This document shows, piece by piece, positions 1 to 5,933 of a DNA stretch of 8,415 nucleotides. Position numbers and translations under genes: made by a program. The notes beneath the pieces are model-generated. The model was not told the origin of the DNA. It searched no databases and saw nothing but the letters and a program-made list of their open reading frames with translations. Source of the stretch: CAZVBV01 sp964513975 (GTDB taxonomy: Bacteria; Patescibacteriota; Gracilibacteria; UBA4473); contig CAZEON010000056.1 of the NCBI GenBank assembly GCA_964513975.1, forward strand, positions 1 through 8,415, written 5' to 3'. Each line of letters starts with the position of its first letter. The stretch's first letter is position 1.

Positions 1-70
1 CTTTTTCTTATTCTTCTTCTACCAAGTGTTGCGTTTAACCCTAAAATGTAGGAATTCCTCCATTCTTTAT

Positions 71-99
71 ATTTTACAATATTTTTGATAAGATAGCAA
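71..99 (-). promoter_or_regulatory. possible minus-strand promoter facing out of the window
   Basis: On the minus strand a -35-like TTGCTA (plus-strand 94-99) is followed after 17 bases by a -10-like TAAAAT (71-76). It would drive a gene lying to the left of the window, divergent from valS. No gene of useful length is visible in positions 1-70. The match is reasonable, but the region is AT-rich, so chance matches are likely. Confidence 0.3.
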
Positions 100-160
100 G
101 TACTATCGCAACATTTTTCCCTTTTTATAATTTTCATTCGCTTTCAAGAGTCGAGTTTTT

Positions 161-166
161 TACAAT
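161..166 (+). promoter_or_regulatory. candidate -10 box (TACAAT) of valS
   Basis: TACAAT (5 of 6 matches to TATAAT) ends nine bases before the valS ATG. Transcription would start about two or three bases before the start codon, giving an almost leaderless mRNA. No good -35 element is visible at the right distance. The absence of any Shine-Dalgarno sequence before the ATG fits this reading. Confidence 0.35.
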
Positions 167-175
167 AGTCCCGAC

Positions 176-3100
176 ATGGATAAAGCTTACGATCATAACG
201 CCACCGAAGATGGAATCTACCAATCTTGGGAAGACTCTGGAAATATGCGCGCCAACAACGGTTCTACTAAAGAACCATTTACCATTGTGCTTCCGCCACC
301 GAACGTGACTGGACAGTTGCACCTCGGACACGCGGCGATGCTCGCAATTGAGGACATTATGATCAGGTATCAAAAGATGACCGGCAAAGAAGTGCTTTGG
401 CTCCCTGGAACCGATCACGCTGCGATTGCGACGGAGAATGTCGTGCTCAAACACTTGGGACTTCAGAGTCGCGAAGAAATGGAGCGAGAAGAATTTCTGG
501 GAGAATGTCGGAAATTTGCTCAAGAAAAACACGATCGCATCGTGCATCAGATTAAGAAAATGGGAGCATGGCTCGATTGGTCACGGGAAGCCTACACGTT
601 TGATGATGAACGAAATCATTCTGTAAATACGATCTTTAAAAAGCTGTACGACGATGAACTTATCGTCCGAGGACACCGAATGATTAACTGGTCGGTGGGC
701 GCACAATCAGTGATTGCCGATGACGAAGTAGAATGGGAAGACAACGAAGGCGAGTTCTACGACATTCAATGCGGTCCCTTCATCATTGGAACGTCTCGGC
801 CAGAAACGAAATGTGCTGATAGTCCGGTGGTAATTAATCCCGCGGCTGAATACGTGAAAGCCGAAAAGAAAACTGATAAATCTCCTCTCATTATTTCCAA
901 GCACAAATGGGATGACGGGGTACATTTTCCAAATGAATATGATCTAAAAGAAGTAGTGAAAGGAAAGAAGTTAGAAGGCATGAAATTCGAGTTTGAGACC
1001 TATGCAGGAATACGAAAATTCTACGTATTGGTCGATGAGTGCGTCGATCCAAAGTTTGGAACCGGAGCCATGACCATCTCTACTTCTCATTCCTTGGAAG
1101 ACTATGAACTCGCTCAGAGACACGATTTACCAATGTTGCAGAAGATTGATTTCAAAGGAAAGATGACCGCCATTACCGGACCGTGCGAAGGAATGACGGT
1201 AGCCGAAGCACGAAAAGAATCGGTAAAACACATGGAGAAAAAAGGACTCTTAGTTTCAAGAATTCCGTATTCAAACCGTGTTCCAAAATGCTACCGAAGT
1301 GGATGTGTTATCGAGCCAATGATTTCTCCACAGTGGTTTGTAAGTGTTGAGAAAGAATTCACCGACAAATTCACAGGAAAGAAAACGACCTTGAAGAAAT
1401 TGACGCAAGAAGCGGTTCGAGAAAAACATGTGAATATTATCCCGAAGCAATTTGAAAAGACCTACTTCCAATGGATCGACAATCTCCGTGATTGGTGTAT
1501 CTCTCGACAGATTTGGTGGGGGCACCAGATTCCAGTGTGGTATGACGAGAAGGGGGAGATTCATTTACCTGAAGAACAAAAAATTATTTTTGCACGACAC
1601 GGGGAAAAAGAATGGAATGAGGACTCTCAAGATTTTATTCTTTCTGAAAAAGGGAAAAAACAGTCCGCAGTTCTCGCCAAAGAGCTTAAAGATCGAAATA
1701 TCTCACACATTATTGCGAGTCCGATGGTGCGGACCCAAGAAACGGCTCAATTTATTAGCAAAGAGCTGGGAATCCCCTTTGAAACGGATGAAGATTTCCG
1801 AGAAATCGGAGCTCCGTACAATCCAAGTGTTGATGGAAAATCCGTGTGTGATGCTGAAAATTTCTCCAGCATCTCTGATGAAACATTTGAAGAAGTACAG
1901 GGTCGTGCCCAAAAATCATGGAAAAATCTAAAAGAAATTAAGACTGAGGGAAGTATTTTGATCGTAGGACATTCCTTTTTTAATTCTATGATTTTTGCTA
2001 TCCAAAAGAATGTTTTGGAGGAAGGGGATTTTTGGAAAAAAAGAGATGGTTGGCGTTGCACGAAGGATTGTGAAATAAAAGAACAAAACATCCTTGTTCC
2101 ACCAACAGAGAAAACCCTAAATCAAGACCCTGACACGCTCGATACCTGGTTCTCAAGTGCCTTGTGGCCTTTTTCAACACTCGGATGGCCCGACTCCGCT
2201 GAAGCTACGCCGGGCAAGCCCGACGATTATTCAAAGTTTTACCCAACATCGGTTCTCGAAACAGGACACGATATTTTGTTTTTCTGGGTGGCGCGGATGA
2301 TTATGTTTGGTCGATATGCAACTGGGAAATACCCATTCGACACGGTATATCTCCACGGGATGGTGACCGATGAACATGGAAAAAAGATGTCCAAATCCAA
2401 GAACAATGGAATCGATCCTCTTGAGATGATTGATGAATTTGGGGCCGATGCGGTTCGGTTATCACTGGTGATTGGAACGAGCCCAGGAAATCCAATCCCG
2501 ATTGGGAAAGCGAAAATTGGAGGATACCGAAACTTCGTGAACAAGCTCTGGAACGCAGGACGATTTGTACAAATGCAACTTGATTCTCAAACCCGGGTTC
2601 AAGAACCCCCGAACCCGGGTTTGAATCCCAAAAGTTTGGCGGATAAATGGATTGCATCTCGATTTAGTGCTGTTTCAAAAGAAATTGCAACACACTTGCA
2701 AAAACATGAAATATCTATTGCGGGAGATAAGATCTACCATTTCGTATGGGACGAATTCTGCGACTGGTACATCGAAGCGAGCAAAGTAGAAAAAAATCCT
2801 GCTTTCCTAAAACACATCTTCCTTGAAATCCTGAAACTCACCCATCCACTCTGTCCATTTATTACAGAAAATCTGTGGAACGAATTAACAGACGATGGAT
2901 TCTTGGTGGATCAAGACTTTCCTGTTTCTGATTTCACAGACAAAGAAGCGGTAAAGATGTTCACTTCTACACAAGCAATTGTGACCAAAATTCGAAAAGT
3001 TCGTGCAGAAAAAAAGATAAATCCCAAGAATAAGCTTTCTGTGCAAATGGAAACCAATGACAAGGAATTGCAAAAAAACTTAGAGCTTATAAAGGTGCTC

Positions 3101-3379
3101 GCACATCTCTCCGAGATAAAAACCTCAGATAAAATAAAAGAGTCTAGAAGTGTTTTTTCAATTGTTGTAAATAAAAACAAACTTTATATAGAAATTCCTA
3201 CAACAGAGATAGATGCCGAGAGAAGCTTGAAAGAACAGATAAATCTTAAATTGTTTATCAACACACTCCAGGATAGATTAAACAATAAAGGATACGTCGA
3301 CAAAGCACCGGCGCATTTGATTGAACAAACGAATAAAGAACTCGAAGAGGCGCGGGAAAAGTTGCAAAAACTCTCCTAA
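176..3379 (+). CDS. valS: valyl-tRNA synthetase with an inserted histidine-phosphatase domain
   Basis: Class I synthetase that joins valine to tRNA-Val in the cytoplasm. The 1067-residue protein shows the N-terminal Rossmann half with the HLGH signature (residues 49-52, after PPPNVTG), the CP1 editing domain (about 200-370; RPET at 208-211), the RDWCISRQIWWGHQIPVWY block, DPDTLDTWFSS from residue 651, KMSKS at 737-741, a helical anticodon-binding domain, and a C-terminal coiled-coil arm (about 1020-1067). Typical bacterial ValRS is about 860-950 residues. Most of the excess is a complete RHG-type phosphatase domain at about 468-627, between the WY strand and the DTWFSS block. Two short palindrome-encoded insertions lie at about 674-683 and 805-816. 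The editing pocket is also unusual: the usual Lys, Thr and first Asp are T300, S302 and S306. The ATG start gives the expected N-terminus (AYD...IYQSWEDSG); there is no Shine-Dalgarno sequence. The identity is certain; the function of the insert is not. Confidence 0.97.
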   Translation: MDKAYDHNATEDGIYQSWEDSGNMRANNGSTKEPFTIVLPPPNVTGQLHLGHAAMLAIEDIMIRYQKMTGKEVLWLPGTDHAAIATENVVLKHLGLQSREEMEREEFLGECRKFAQEKHDRIVHQIKKMGAWLDWSREAYTFDDERNHSVNTIFKKLYDDELIVRGHRMINWSVGAQSVIADDEVEWEDNEGEFYDIQCGPFIIGTSRPETKCADSPVVINPAAEYVKAEKKTDKSPLIISKHKWDDGVHFPNEYDLKEVVKGKKLEGMKFEFETYAGIRKFYVLVDECVDPKFGTGAMTISTSHSLEDYELAQRHDLPMLQKIDFKGKMTAITGPCEGMTVAEARKESVKHMEKKGLLVSRIPYSNRVPKCYRSGCVIEPMISPQWFVSVEKEFTDKFTGKKTTLKKLTQEAVREKHVNIIPKQFEKTYFQWIDNLRDWCISRQIWWGHQIPVWYDEKGEIHLPEEQKIIFARHGEKEWNEDSQDFILSEKGKKQSAVLAKELKDRNISHIIASPMVRTQETAQFISKELGIPFETDEDFREIGAPYNPSVDGKSVCDAENFSSISDETFEEVQGRAQKSWKNLKEIKTEGSILIVGHSFFNSMIFAIQKNVLEEGDFWKKRDGWRCTKDCEIKEQNILVPPTEKTLNQDPDTLDTWFSSALWPFSTLGWPDSAEATPGKPDDYSKFYPTSVLETGHDILFFWVARMIMFGRYATGKYPFDTVYLHGMVTDEHGKKMSKSKNNGIDPLEMIDEFGADAVRLSLVIGTSPGNPIPIGKAKIGGYRNFVNKLWNAGRFVQMQLDSQTRVQEPPNPGLNPKSLADKWIASRFSAVSKEIATHLQKHEISIAGDKIYHFVWDEFCDWYIEASKVEKNPAFLKHIFLEILKLTHPLCPFITENLWNELTDDGFLVDQDFPVSDFTDKEAVKMFTSTQAIVTKIRKVRAEKKINPKNKLSVQMETNDKELQKNLELIKVLAHLSEIKTSDKIKESRSVFSIVVNKNKLYIEIPTTEIDAERSLKEQINLKLFINTLQDRLNNKGYVDKAPAHLIEQTNKELEEAREKLQKLS
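1577..2056 (+). other. histidine-phosphatase (phosphoglycerate-mutase-like) domain inside ValRS
   Basis: In-frame domain at about residues 468-627 of the ValRS. It carries the whole active-site set of the histidine phosphatase superfamily: the RHGE motif with R474 and nucleophile H475 (context FARHGEKEWN), the second arginine R519 in SPMVRTQETA, a likely general acid E543 in FREIG, and the second histidine H599 in VGHS. Order and spacing match small PhoE/SixA/CobC-like members. The insertion point corresponds to the loop that in other ValRS enzymes is short or carries a zinc-knuckle-like segment. An active phosphatase fused to the synthetase is the simplest reading. The substrate cannot be told from sequence. 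Confidence 0.9.
2187..2224 (+). repeat. short GC-rich insertion in valS bounded by a 7-bp direct repeat
   Basis: GCCCGAC occurs at 2188-2194 and again at 2218-2224, exactly 30 bases apart. The segment between contains CGGGC-AA-GCCCG (2211-2222), and GCCCG/CGGGC can also pair across 2188-2215. It encodes residues of the type SAEATPGKPD between the conserved GWPD and FYPTSVL blocks, where most ValRS enzymes have a shorter linker. This looks like an in-frame insertion of a small palindromic element. The direct repeat could instead be coincidence. Confidence 0.45.
2588..2623 (+). repeat. perfect 13-bp inverted repeat inside valS
   Basis: CAAACCCGGGTTC (2588-2600) and its exact reverse complement (2611-2623) flank a 10-base loop. 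In frame they encode a proline-rich segment (residues 805-816, ending EPPNPGL) just before the conserved ADKW block of the anticodon-binding domain. The RNA would form a strong hairpin in the middle of the message. It resembles a small palindromic element inserted into a surface loop. Confidence 0.6.
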
Positions 3380-3498
3380 AAAAGGTTCCATTGAAAAAAA
3401 ATCCCCCTAACCCCTAATTATACCATATATTCGAAATAAAAGCAAGTGTTTTTCAATCTATAACGGACAATAGTCTAAAAGTTGAAAAGTATTGCAAG

Positions 3499-3516
3499 CG
3501 ACATTCCCCAATGTCG
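3499..3516. repeat. hairpin in the valS/Kazal-SLH convergent intergenic region
   Basis: CGACATT and AATGTCG form a perfect 7-bp stem around a CCCC loop. It lies between two convergent genes, where a terminator is expected, but no clear T-run follows on either strand, so I do not call it a standard intrinsic terminator. Confidence 0.4.
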
Positions 3517-3545
3517 TCGACTTCTGTTTGAATCCTCGCTCCCCC

Positions 3546-3581
3546 TTTGTGAACAAGGGGTTTAAACCCCTTGTTCACAAA
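3546..3581. repeat. perfect 36-bp palindrome between convergent genes
   Basis: Two 18-base arms (TTTGTGAACAAGGGGTTT and its exact reverse complement) meet with no spacer at 3563/3564. Each arm also contains a smaller dyad (TTGTGAACAA or TTGTTCACAA). It starts 35 bases beyond the stop of the minus-strand Kazal/SLH gene and 166 bases beyond valS. It may act as a bidirectional stop, but neither strand has a T-run after the stem, so a repeat element or a protein-binding site is equally possible. No gene is visible anywhere in 3380-3616. Confidence 0.65.
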
Positions 3582-3616
3582 GATCCCAGGATACGTATCC
3601 GAAATCGAAAATTCTT

Positions 3617-5278
3617 TTATTTCTGCACCAACGCAAACACTTTCTGAATTATTTTTGCGGCTTCTGCTCGAAGGATTGAATTCTTTGGTTTAAATGTCCC
3701 ATCTGGATACCCGCTAATAATCCCGAGTTTCTTCGCGTGCTGAATCACGTGGAGATTGGGAGAGTGAAAATCAACGTCGACAAAAGAACTCCTCACTGGA
3801 CCGGTCGGAACGTCGACCTCAAAAATTTCAAAGATTGCCCGAAGAACATCAACTCGGTCAGCTTTCTTGTCTGGATTCGGATAATCTGCCCACATCGTCA
3901 GCCCCATCGCTTCCCCCATTGCCATCTCTGATGCTGCCCAGTGCCCTTCTGCATACGGGTTCTTTGCCTCAAGTTCTGCAACGAATGGTATATCTCCAAT
4001 CTGAAATAACATGTTGGTAATTTCCGCTTTTGTTACTGGATCACCGGGACCAAAGAGTCCTGTTTCGTTTCCATTGTCATCGAGATATCCTCCGATAATT
4101 CCAAGTTCTTGAAGAAATTGAACTGGTCCCAAGAACCATGCTTCTTCGTCGACATCAATGAATGGAATCTCCCCGACACGAAATTTTTCTTTTGCTGAAT
4201 TAACACGCGCCTCCACAACAAGTGAGTTAAGAAGTTCAATCTCTTGTTCGAGTCGTGTCCTGTCTGACAGCGCTTGTGTGAATTTGAGGAAGTTCTCGAT
4301 ATACGCAATGAGTTCTCTCCGAGGTCCTGGTTTGAACTTGTACTGATGAAGGACAAATGAAATCTCTGTCAGTCGCGCATTTCCTTTGTCTGTGATTCGT
4401 GGACGAAGTGCGTTAAGTTCAATATGTTTCACGTCAAAGAGTTCCACTGCTTGCTTGAAGTTTAAAACGCGAGGAACCTCCACAGGAAAACATTTCCCTT
4501 CGTGACGGTGGAAAACTCCTTCTTTCCGCATGAGGAAACACATGTTGTCATAGGTCCATCCGTCAGTTCCGCACACTAATTCTTTCTCCGTTGGACATGG
4601 TTCTGCTTTGGGAATACTCCATTTTTGACACGCACCTTCGTGCAAGAGTTCTACGTTTTTTTGAAATGGAAAACATCGATTGTAATACGTTTTTCCGTCG
4701 GTTCCGCATACTGGATCTTCTCTCAAATTACACTCTGGAGACGGGCTCTCAATATGGTTTCCGAGAAGGATTTTATTGGCGGTAATGGGGAAATCTCCTT
4801 GAAACCAAGTTTCAAGATCACGGAAATCCTCCTCCTCTGTCAGTAAGAAATCAGGATTTGGAATGGAAAATTGATGTTCACCTGAGAACGTTCCCACTGA
4901 GGTGTCCGCGAGTACCCGGAGTTCCGTTGTTTTTTCATCTGGAAGCCAAACATTTAAATTGGAAAACTGCATCACGTCACTGTCGACAAGAGACATTTTC
5001 CCAAGGGATTTGTTCCCCTGCAGGAGTTCATATCGAATAAATTGATCACGATTGTCTCCTTTGTGAATGAATCGAAATTTTTTCAATGTTACTCCCTCTC
5101 CATTGTGTCCTGTTGGGAGAAGCCAGACTCGTAAGATTTCTACATTTTCTTCCCCTGGTTCTATCCACTGTGTTGGTAAATTATTCGAACTGAGACTTAC
5201 TTCAAGCTCAGGACGAACAGTGGCAAAGGCGCTTGAAATAAGGAATAGCACGCCGAATGCAATCACATATTTTTTCAT
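3617..5278 (-). CDS. secreted protein with two Kazal protease-inhibitor domains and C-terminal SLH repeats
   Basis: The product is 553 residues from the ATG at 5278; an adjacent TTG one codon upstream is a less likely start. Residues 1-19 are a Sec signal peptide (MKKYVIAFGVLFLISSAFA, likely cut after AFA). Residues 20-150 are probably beta-rich and unassigned. Two Kazal domains follow: Cys183, 191, 202, 217 and Cys228, 236, 247, 263, both with the VCGTDG.TY signature. Each has four cysteines instead of six, lacking the C1-C5 disulfide. A linker, partly helical (about 325-365), leads to three SLH-type repeats (about 373-428, 441-489, 498-553); the last, with LGIISGYPDGTFKP and RAEAAKII, is the clearest. 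SLH repeats bind secondary cell-wall polymer in other bacteria, so the protein is probably displayed on the cell surface, with the Kazal domains able to inhibit serine proteases. The target is unknown. The 60-base gap to the upstream 95-residue gene would allow co-transcription. Confidence 0.88.
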   Translation of the reverse strand: MKKYVIAFGVLFLISSAFATVRPELEVSLSSNNLPTQWIEPGEENVEILRVWLLPTGHNGEGVTLKKFRFIHKGDNRDQFIRYELLQGNKSLGKMSLVDSDVMQFSNLNVWLPDEKTTELRVLADTSVGTFSGEHQFSIPNPDFLLTEEEDFRDLETWFQGDFPITANKILLGNHIESPSPECNLREDPVCGTDGKTYYNRCFPFQKNVELLHEGACQKWSIPKAEPCPTEKELVCGTDGWTYDNMCFLMRKEGVFHRHEGKCFPVEVPRVLNFKQAVELFDVKHIELNALRPRITDKGNARLTEISFVLHQYKFKPGPRRELIAYIENFLKFTQALSDRTRLEQEIELLNSLVVEARVNSAKEKFRVGEIPFIDVDEEAWFLGPVQFLQELGIIGGYLDDNGNETGLFGPGDPVTKAEITNMLFQIGDIPFVAELEAKNPYAEGHWAASEMAMGEAMGLTMWADYPNPDKKADRVDVLRAIFEIFEVDVPTGPVRSSFVDVDFHSPNLHVIQHAKKLGIISGYPDGTFKPKNSILRAEAAKIIQKVFALVQK

Positions 5279-5338
5279 CAAGTTTAACTTTACACTCTTT
5301 TGGAAAAAAGCAAAATGCGAACAATTTTGGAATAAAAA

Positions 5339-5626
5339 CTAGAACGGCAAATCCTCAACCGAAGACTCTCCAAGGTCTGCTGGTGCTTCTTTCGCGGGCG
5401 CTACATCTCGTTTTTCTTGGTTTGGTTTCCAGTCGTCCACTTGCAAGTAATGGGTCATTCCTGTTGCACTTGGCTCTCGTCGTTCGCAGACTTTTACATT
5501 CACCCATCCGTTATCAAGGTTTTGTTGCATAGCCTGAACATCACTCTCTGAGATACTTAAACGCATCATGTCTCCGAAGCGTGTTGTTATTTTCTTTCCG
5601 TTTCCGCAGTAAATTTTATCACTCAT
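5339..5626 (-). CDS. small protein with an SSB-like acidic C-terminal tail
   Basis: This is a 95-residue protein. Residues 1-66 look like a compact alpha/beta domain (FGDMMRLSISESDVQAM, a GWVNVKV strand, then a HYLQVDDWKP strand). Residues 67-86 are a charged, Ala/Pro-rich linker, and the protein ends SSVEDLPF. The D-L/I-P-F ending is the signature by which bacterial SSB proteins recruit repair and replication partners, so a role near single-stranded DNA is plausible. I see no recognisable full OB fold, and the protein is shorter than typical SSB, so I do not call it ssb. I recall similar small uncharacterised proteins in CPR and phage genomes, but cannot check this here. The ATG at 5626 has no Shine-Dalgarno sequence. 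It ends 60 bases before the Kazal/SLH start on the same strand. Confidence 0.75.
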   Translation of the reverse strand: MSDKIYCGNGKKITTRFGDMMRLSISESDVQAMQQNLDNGWVNVKVCERREPSATGMTHYLQVDDWKPNQEKRDVAPAKEAPADLGESSVEDLPF

Positions 5627-5652
5627 GTTCTATATTTAAATCGAAGAGAGTG

Positions 5653-5681
5653 TATCAACTTATATAAAATTCTCTAGTCAA
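5653..5681 (-). promoter_or_regulatory. weak AT-rich promoter zone before the SSB-tail gene
   Basis: On the minus strand a -35-like TTGACT (plus-strand 5676-5681) is followed by TATATA and TTGATA (5653-5658). No -10 box at ideal spacing is convincing. A promoter is expected here because the intergenic space to rfbB is long, but the exact elements are uncertain. Confidence 0.2.
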
Positions 5682-5720
5682 AATTTTTTAATAAATCGTC
5701 ATTGTCGCTTGGCGGCAATC

Positions 5721-5745
5721 CTGCAAGTTGTTATCGTTCTTGCAG
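5721..5745. repeat. inverted repeat with 7-bp arms
   Basis: CTGCAAG (5721-5727) and CTTGCAG (5739-5745) flank an 11-base loop in the gene-free region 5642-5933. It could be part of a structured leader or of a degenerate repeat element. No T-run follows. Confidence 0.35.
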
Positions 5746-5783
5746 AACGCAGTGAAAAACTAATGTGAAGATAATTCGTGGAA

Positions 5784-5862
5784 CCTGTCCTCGTGAAATC
5801 GGGGATTCAAGACGAACGATATTTGTTAACAGGATCCTTTCCCCGATAAAAACGGGGACAGG
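5784..5862. repeat. imperfect inverted-repeat pair (about 22 bp) around a 34-base core
   Basis: The left arm, 5784-5805 (CCTGTCCTCGTG...CGGGGA), matches the reverse complement of the right arm, 5840-5862, apart from a few bases near its middle. Each arm can also fold on itself: TCCTCG/CGGGGA at 5788-5805 and TCCCCG/CGGGGA at 5840-5858. Together they could form either one long hairpin or two short ones. This fits a small non-autonomous palindromic element or a structured RNA; I cannot tell which. The rest of 5642-5933 holds no gene that I can support. Confidence 0.5.
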
Positions 5863-5933
5863 CTCTCATCGAGGATGACGAGGTAAAACAGTGTCTTAAA
5901 GATTTTGGAATAAGCCTAGGAACTCTTCATCTC

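Noticed and set aside
19..63. Tiny minus-strand frame of 14 codons downstream of the possible promoter at 71-99.
   Set aside because: It is too short and without a recognisable product; the promoter more likely serves a gene outside the window.
1452..1931. Long alternative-frame reading frame (159 codons) across the phosphatase insert.
   Set aside because: It lies wholly within valS in another frame, shows no recognisable protein pattern and is rich in Lys/Arg/Phe typical of shadow frames.
1747..2180. Possibility that the phosphatase is a separate gene that interrupts valS by a frameshift or assembly error.
   Set aside because: The ValRS frame is continuous on both sides and through the insert, with no internal stop.
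3491..3545. tRNA-like fragment (GTTTGAATC near a hairpin) in the convergent intergenic region.
   Set aside because: The stems expected for a T arm and an acceptor do not pair, and the hairpin loop has only four bases.
5279..5281. TTG one codon before the ATG of the Kazal/SLH gene as the start.
   Set aside because: The ATG at 5278 directly before KKYVIAFGV is a normal signal-peptide start; the TTG adds nothing.
5642..5933. CRISPR array or known riboswitch in the long intergenic region.
   Set aside because: There are no regularly spaced direct repeats, and no riboswitch core that I recognise; only inverted repeats are visible.
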